Source: Psychrobacillus sp032154225 (GTDB taxonomy: Bacteria > Bacillota > Bacilli > Bacillales_A > Planococcaceae). Taken from it: DNA of 64,000 nucleotides. Every line of letters starts with the position of its first letter. Within the stretch, counting starts at the first letter, position 1. Below, one piece after another: positions 61,053 to 64,000 of the stretch. The notes below the pieces were generated by a model, which saw only the letters and a list, made by a program, of their open reading frames with translations, was not told the origin of the DNA and searched no databases. Location of the stretch: assembly GCF_032154225.1 (NCBI RefSeq), contig NZ_JALDYF010000008.1, forward strand, positions 1-64,000, written 5' to 3'. The position numbers were made by a program, and so were the translations under genes.

Positions 61053-61177
61053 TTTTCTTGAGACAAGATTTCACCACCTCCATAAGTATTTCTTATACCT
61101 AATCATAATTACAATAAAATTTCCAAATGATATTATTTAAGATAAGCTTAACCTAGAAAAACAAGGGAGGATTTATC

Positions 61178-61546
61178 ATGTCATTTATATTTAAATCAAT
61201 CGACCATGTTCAACTAGCGGCTCCTAAAGGTTCAGAAACAATTGCAAGAAACTTTTTTGGTGAAATTCTTGGATTACAAGAAGTAGAAAAGCCTGAAAAA
61301 CTAAGACGAAAGGGTGGAGTTTGGTTCGCATTTGCAAATTACCAGATTCATATAGGTATTGAAGAACCATTTGCTCCCGCCAAAAAAGCACATCCTGCTT
61401 TTCAAATAGAAAATTTAGAAGCATTAAAAATACATTTAACGAAAAATGAAGTCCGTTTTACTGTAGATAGTGATTTGCCAGGAGCAAATCGAATTTATAT
61501 TCATGACCCTTTCGGAAATCGGATTGAAATTTTAGAGTGGATATAA
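61178..61546 (+). CDS. VOC-family (glyoxalase fold) protein
   Basis: 122 residues, one VOC domain: SIDHVQLAAPKGSE with the first metal-type His, HIGIEEPF in the middle, and FGNRIEILEW with the terminal Glu. His, His and Glu are compatible with metal binding. Substrate unknown; not close to thiol transferase resistance enzymes by eye. GGGAGG before the ATG. Confidence 0.85.
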   Translation: MSFIFKSIDHVQLAAPKGSETIARNFFGEILGLQEVEKPEKLRRKGGVWFAFANYQIHIGIEEPFAPAKKAHPAFQIENLEALKIHLTKNEVRFTVDSDLPGANRIYIHDPFGNRIEILEWI

Positions 61547-61568
61547 CACACTTATAGGGGGAGTCCAT

Positions 61569-62069
61569 ATGCCGTCTGTTGCTTTGCTAAGAGGTATTAA
61601 TCTTGGGGCTAAAAATAAAGTCGATATGAAATCATTGAAGATATTATTTGAAGAAATGGGCTATGAAAATGTGCGGACGTATATTCAAACGGGTAATGTG
61701 ATTTTTGATAATGCTTCCCATGATGTCGGGCAAATTGAATCTGTTCTTCGAGAAAAGTACGGATTCGATATTCCAGTTGTTATTCGAACGAAGGAAGAGC
61801 TTGAAGAAATACAAAAACATCCCATTTTCTCAAAAGACCAAGTGTATGTCATGTTTTTAGAAAAAGAAATTACAGACGAGCAGCAAGTGCTTCTTAACAG
61901 CCTAGTCGACGATGAATTTATCGTTTGGAATCGCCGAAATGTCATTATCAATTTATTTAAAAACTATCACCAAACAAAGTTTACAAATGCTTTCTTTGAA
62001 AAGAAACTCGGCATGACATCTACTGCGAGGAATCAAAATACGGTGAATAAAATATCGTTGAAAATGTAA
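61569..62069 (+). CDS. DUF1697 family protein
   Basis: 166 residues. The family hallmark begins VALLRGINLGAKNKVDMKSL and ENVRTYIQTGNVIF; the C-terminal KKLGMTSTARNQNTV is also typical. Cytoplasmic, function unknown. AGGGGGAG before the ATG, 22 bases after the VOC gene, so cotranscription is possible. Confidence 0.88.
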   Translation: MPSVALLRGINLGAKNKVDMKSLKILFEEMGYENVRTYIQTGNVIFDNASHDVGQIESVLREKYGFDIPVVIRTKEELEEIQKHPIFSKDQVYVMFLEKEITDEQQVLLNSLVDDEFIVWNRRNVIINLFKNYHQTKFTNAFFEKKLGMTSTARNQNTVNKISLKM

Positions 62070-62093
62070 ACTAGTTTTGGCGATTTATTAGTG

Positions 62094-62152
62094 GATTGTC
62101 CAATTTTAGAATCCGTTTGTCCAGTTATGCAAAAAGATTGTCCAATTGTCCT
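62094..62152. repeat. Degenerate short tandem repeat with TTGTCCA core
   Basis: ATTGTCCAATTTT, TTTGTCCAGTTAT and ATTGTCCAATTGT occur about 21-23 bases apart, just after the DUF1697 gene. Same spacing style as the array at 26345. The repeats are too short and uneven for CRISPR. Confidence 0.5.
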
Positions 62153-62175
62153 TAATAACGTCTTTTCCATTGGAA

Positions 62176-62207
62176 AAGGCAGGCACTTTTTAAACAGTGC
62201 CTGCCTT
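62176..62207. terminator. Terminator between DUF1697 and nrdF genes
   Basis: AAGGCAGGCAC / GTGCCTGCCTT, an 11-bp perfect stem with T-rich sides; serves both convergent transcripts. Confidence 0.9.
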
Positions 62208-62213
62208 CTTTTA

Positions 62214-63245
62214 TTACAAATCATCAAATCCATTATCAATCGCATTCACTTTTACGTATTGGCGTGATTTTTGTTCGAAGAAATCTGTCTTTGTACCATC
62301 GATATTATCTGCATACGCACGAATCCATTTCATCGGATTTTCAACATATTCAGGGTAGATTTCCTCAAGACCAATTAGACGCAGCATCTTGTTTGCACGA
62401 TATTTAACATACCCGTGCATTTCTTCCACATCAATTCCTTCAATATCTTTTAAAACATAATTTGACCATTCGATTTCTAGTTCTACAGATTCCTTAAACT
62501 GATCATAAACCCAACCAATTAACTCATCATTATTATGCTCTGGATTTTCAGATAAAGTTGCTCTAAATAATTCGGAAATATAGCGGCCATGCTCCAGTTC
62601 ATCTCGGTTAATATAACTAATCATCGTTGACGTACCAACCATCTTATTATAGCGAGCTAAATTATAGAAAAATGCAAAGCCAGAATAGAAGAATAGTCCC
62701 TCTAATAAAGTTGTATACGTTAATGTTTTCAATATGTTTTCGGTTGTAGGATTTTCTACGAATTCATTATAATATTTTTCGATATTTTTATTTCTTTTAC
62801 GCAAAATAGCATCCGTTCTTCCAAGTTCAAATGATTTATTTTGCTCATCCAACGACACGATTGATGATAAAACGTAAGAATAGCTTTCATTATGCACAGC
62901 TTCTTGTTGTGCAATGACTGCCATAATCGACTGAACAGAGGCATCTGTTGCATATAACGAGAGTAACAATGCCGTTCTTGTTTGTGGTGCGTCTAGCGTT
63001 GCAAGCAAGCCAATAATTTTTAAATAAGCATCTTGCTCTGCTTTTGTTAATGAAGGGAATTGCTTCACATCACTAGACATATTTACTTCATCTGCTTGCC
63101 AGTAGTTCCCTAATAATCGTTTATAAATTTTATACCAGTGCGGATATGCAATGTCGTTCCAATTTAATATTCCGCTGGATTTCCCGTTAAAAATTCCCGT
63201 TGATTTATTCGGATTTCTCGGGTCTAATGTTTTTGCCTTTTGCAT
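62214..63245 (-). CDS. nrdF: Ribonucleotide reductase class I small subunit
   Basis: 343 residues. Metal ligands can be followed: Asp in LLATLDAPQTR, ExxH in QQEAVHNESY, Glu in TTLLEGLFFYSG, and ExxH in RDELEHGRY. The radical Tyr sits four residues after the first His (HNESY). It makes the Tyr radical used by the large subunit to reduce NDPs. The sequence differs from Bacillus subtilis NrdF in several blocks, so the class I subtype is open. It overlaps the flavodoxin gene by 41 bases. Confidence 0.9.
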   Translation of the reverse strand: MQKAKTLDPRNPNKSTGIFNGKSSGILNWNDIAYPHWYKIYKRLLGNYWQADEVNMSSDVKQFPSLTKAEQDAYLKIIGLLATLDAPQTRTALLLSLYATDASVQSIMAVIAQQEAVHNESYSYVLSSIVSLDEQNKSFELGRTDAILRKRNKNIEKYYNEFVENPTTENILKTLTYTTLLEGLFFYSGFAFFYNLARYNKMVGTSTMISYINRDELEHGRYISELFRATLSENPEHNNDELIGWVYDQFKESVELEIEWSNYVLKDIEGIDVEEMHGYVKYRANKMLRLIGLEEIYPEYVENPMKWIRAYADNIDGTKTDFFEQKSRQYVKVNAIDNGFDDL

Positions 63246-63660
63246 TTTTTAATACTCCCTCTAACCATGTAGTTACTATTTTCTCTTGGCTTCCTCTTGG
63301 CGATTGTTCTATTTTCAAACCACGAATATCACTATTAAAAAACTTCACTAGTTTATCAACAGCTCCACAAAAAAGATCATCTCCACCAAACTGCGTGTCT
63401 CCAGAACCAAATACAAAGACGTTATTCGGTTTATAACCAACTTCCCGAACAAAGTCTTTCATCTCATCTGGCGTACTTCCCCTATCCCATGTGAACGTTC
63501 CTAAAAATACTTTGTCATATACAGATAGGTCTGGCACTAAGCCATAACCTATCATGTACATATCTACAGCATAATCGTTCTCGATTAGCTGCTTTTGTAG
63601 CAATTCCGCTACTTCCTCTGTATTTCCGCTATAGCTCAAAAAACAAATAATTGCTTTCAT
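63205..63660 (-). CDS. Flavodoxin encoded between nrdE and nrdF
   Basis: 151 residues. Flavodoxin fold with FMN-phosphate loop FLSYSGNTEEVAELL, aromatic loop FTWDRGSTPDEM and GSGDTQFGGDDLFCGAVD. It occupies the place usually held by nrdI but is a true-flavodoxin type sequence longer than typical NrdI. It may supply electrons or oxidant to assemble the NrdF cofactor. ATG at 63660 overlaps the nrdE stop (TAATG). Confidence 0.87.
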   Translation of the reverse strand: MKAIICFLSYSGNTEEVAELLQKQLIENDYAVDMYMIGYGLVPDLSVYDKVFLGTFTWDRGSTPDEMKDFVREVGYKPNNVFVFGSGDTQFGGDDLFCGAVDKLVKFFNSDIRGLKIEQSPRGSQEKIVTTWLEGVLKNAKGKNIRPEKSE

Positions 63661-64000
63661 TAGCTTGAGCAAGAATCACAATCAATCAATTCAACAGATG
63701 TGGAACGAACGTAATACGTTGTTTTCAAGCCACTATTCCATGCATCTAAATGTAAATCTAATAACTCTTTTGCTTTAATCGTATTTTGTACATATAAATT
63801 CAGCGAAACACCTTGGTCAATATGGCGTTGACGTGCTGCATTTTGTTTCAATGTCCAGTGCTGATCAATGAAATAAGCCGACTTGTAAAACCATGTTGTT
63901 TCCGAATTTAAATCTGGAACAGTAACTGGAATTTTATAATCCTTTTTCTCTTCGGAGTAAGACTTTTGGAAAATCGGGTCGATACTTGCCGTACTTCCAG
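63660..64000 (-). CDS. nrdE: Ribonucleotide reductase class I large subunit, C-terminal part
   Basis: Only the last about 113 codons lie in the window; the gene runs off the right edge. Visible are WFYKSAYFIDQHWTLK, the conserved RQRHIDQGVSLNLYV (substrate/phosphate region) and GLKTTYYVRSTSVEL, ending with the redox-active pair CDSC two residues from the C-terminus. First visible gene of the nrdE-flavodoxin-nrdF operon. Confidence 0.93.
   Translation of the reverse strand, partial: GSTASIDPIFQKSYSEEKKDYKIPVTVPDLNSETTWFYKSAYFIDQHWTLKQNAARQRHIDQGVSLNLYVQNTIKAKELLDLHLDAWNSGLKTTYYVRSTSVELIDCDSCSS

Overview
The window is chromosomal DNA of a low-GC, Gram-positive, endospore-forming bacillus, most likely from the Psychrobacillus/Lysinibacillus (Planococcaceae) side of the Bacillales. 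This placement is inferred from strong AGGAGG-type ribosome binding sites, frequent TTG/GTG starts, dense hairpin terminators, and Bacillus-type genes (spo0M, yqhG/yqhH, ykoFEDC behind a TPP riboswitch, an OpuA-type glycine betaine transporter, adaA/adaB). No rRNA or complete mobile element is present.

Layout. 0-5.4 kb: end of a tRNA-Glu, an ECF sigma/anti-sigma pair, a DUF2238 membrane gene that appears inserted at the 3' end of yqhG, and yqhG-yqhH. 5.6-11 kb: radical SAM protein, purine nucleoside phosphorylase, aldo/keto reductase, and two tandem KinB-like sensor kinases without response regulators. 11-17 kb: RNase H-like protein, a stand-alone DnaA domain-I-like protein, a chemoreceptor paired with a BMP-type nucleoside-binding lipoprotein, and a threonine-aldolase-family enzyme. 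17-23 kb: a restriction island with two Sau3AI-family endonucleases either side of a C5 DNA methyltransferase, a PUA-like plus nuclease-like protein and a small HTH protein. The methyltransferase promoter carries GATC inside its -35 box. 23-27 kb: a scarred region with a NUDIX gene, a broken partial copy of it fused to an FMN-dependent hydroxy-acid oxidase fragment, a helicase-like remnant and dispersed intergenic repeats, around VanW-family and CWC-family genes.

27-31 kb: a c-di-GMP-I (GEMM) riboswitch leads an ATP-grasp gene and a second chemoreceptor, followed by a GntR regulator. 31-35 kb: a second ECF sigma/anti-sigma operon, and a TetR/MBL-hydrolase/YrdB operon with two tandem operator palindromes. 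35-42 kb: spo0M, an EamA transporter, a PEP-mutase-family enzyme, adaA-adaB, a MHYT-GGDEF-EAL protein with a degenerate GGDEF domain, and an SDR enzyme. 42-46.6 kb: a MarR-linked envelope/lipid-type operon sharing an operator-like sequence with marR, and an AlkD/AlkC-like repair protein. 46.6-54.6 kb: a 5'-nucleotidase-family enzyme, the opuA operon, a decayed LytTR/ABC-transporter cassette and a D-2-hydroxyacid dehydrogenase. 54.6-58.3 kb: a structured repeat, then a TPP riboswitch with a terminator, then ykoFEDC. 58.3-64 kb: a beta-lactamase-fold serine hydrolase, an XRE regulator with a membrane partner, an EamA transporter, VOC and DUF1697 proteins, and the nrdE-flavodoxin-nrdF operon running off the right edge.

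Two themes connect distant parts: c-di-GMP signalling with chemotaxis (riboswitch, two chemoreceptors, MHYT-EAL protein) and alkylation repair (adaA, adaB, AlkD-like). The strongest candidates for new biology are the methylation-sensitive promoter logic of the double-nuclease GATC-type island and the c-di-GMP-controlled ATP-grasp/chemoreceptor operon. Function assignments rest on reading motifs by eye; no database search was possible.
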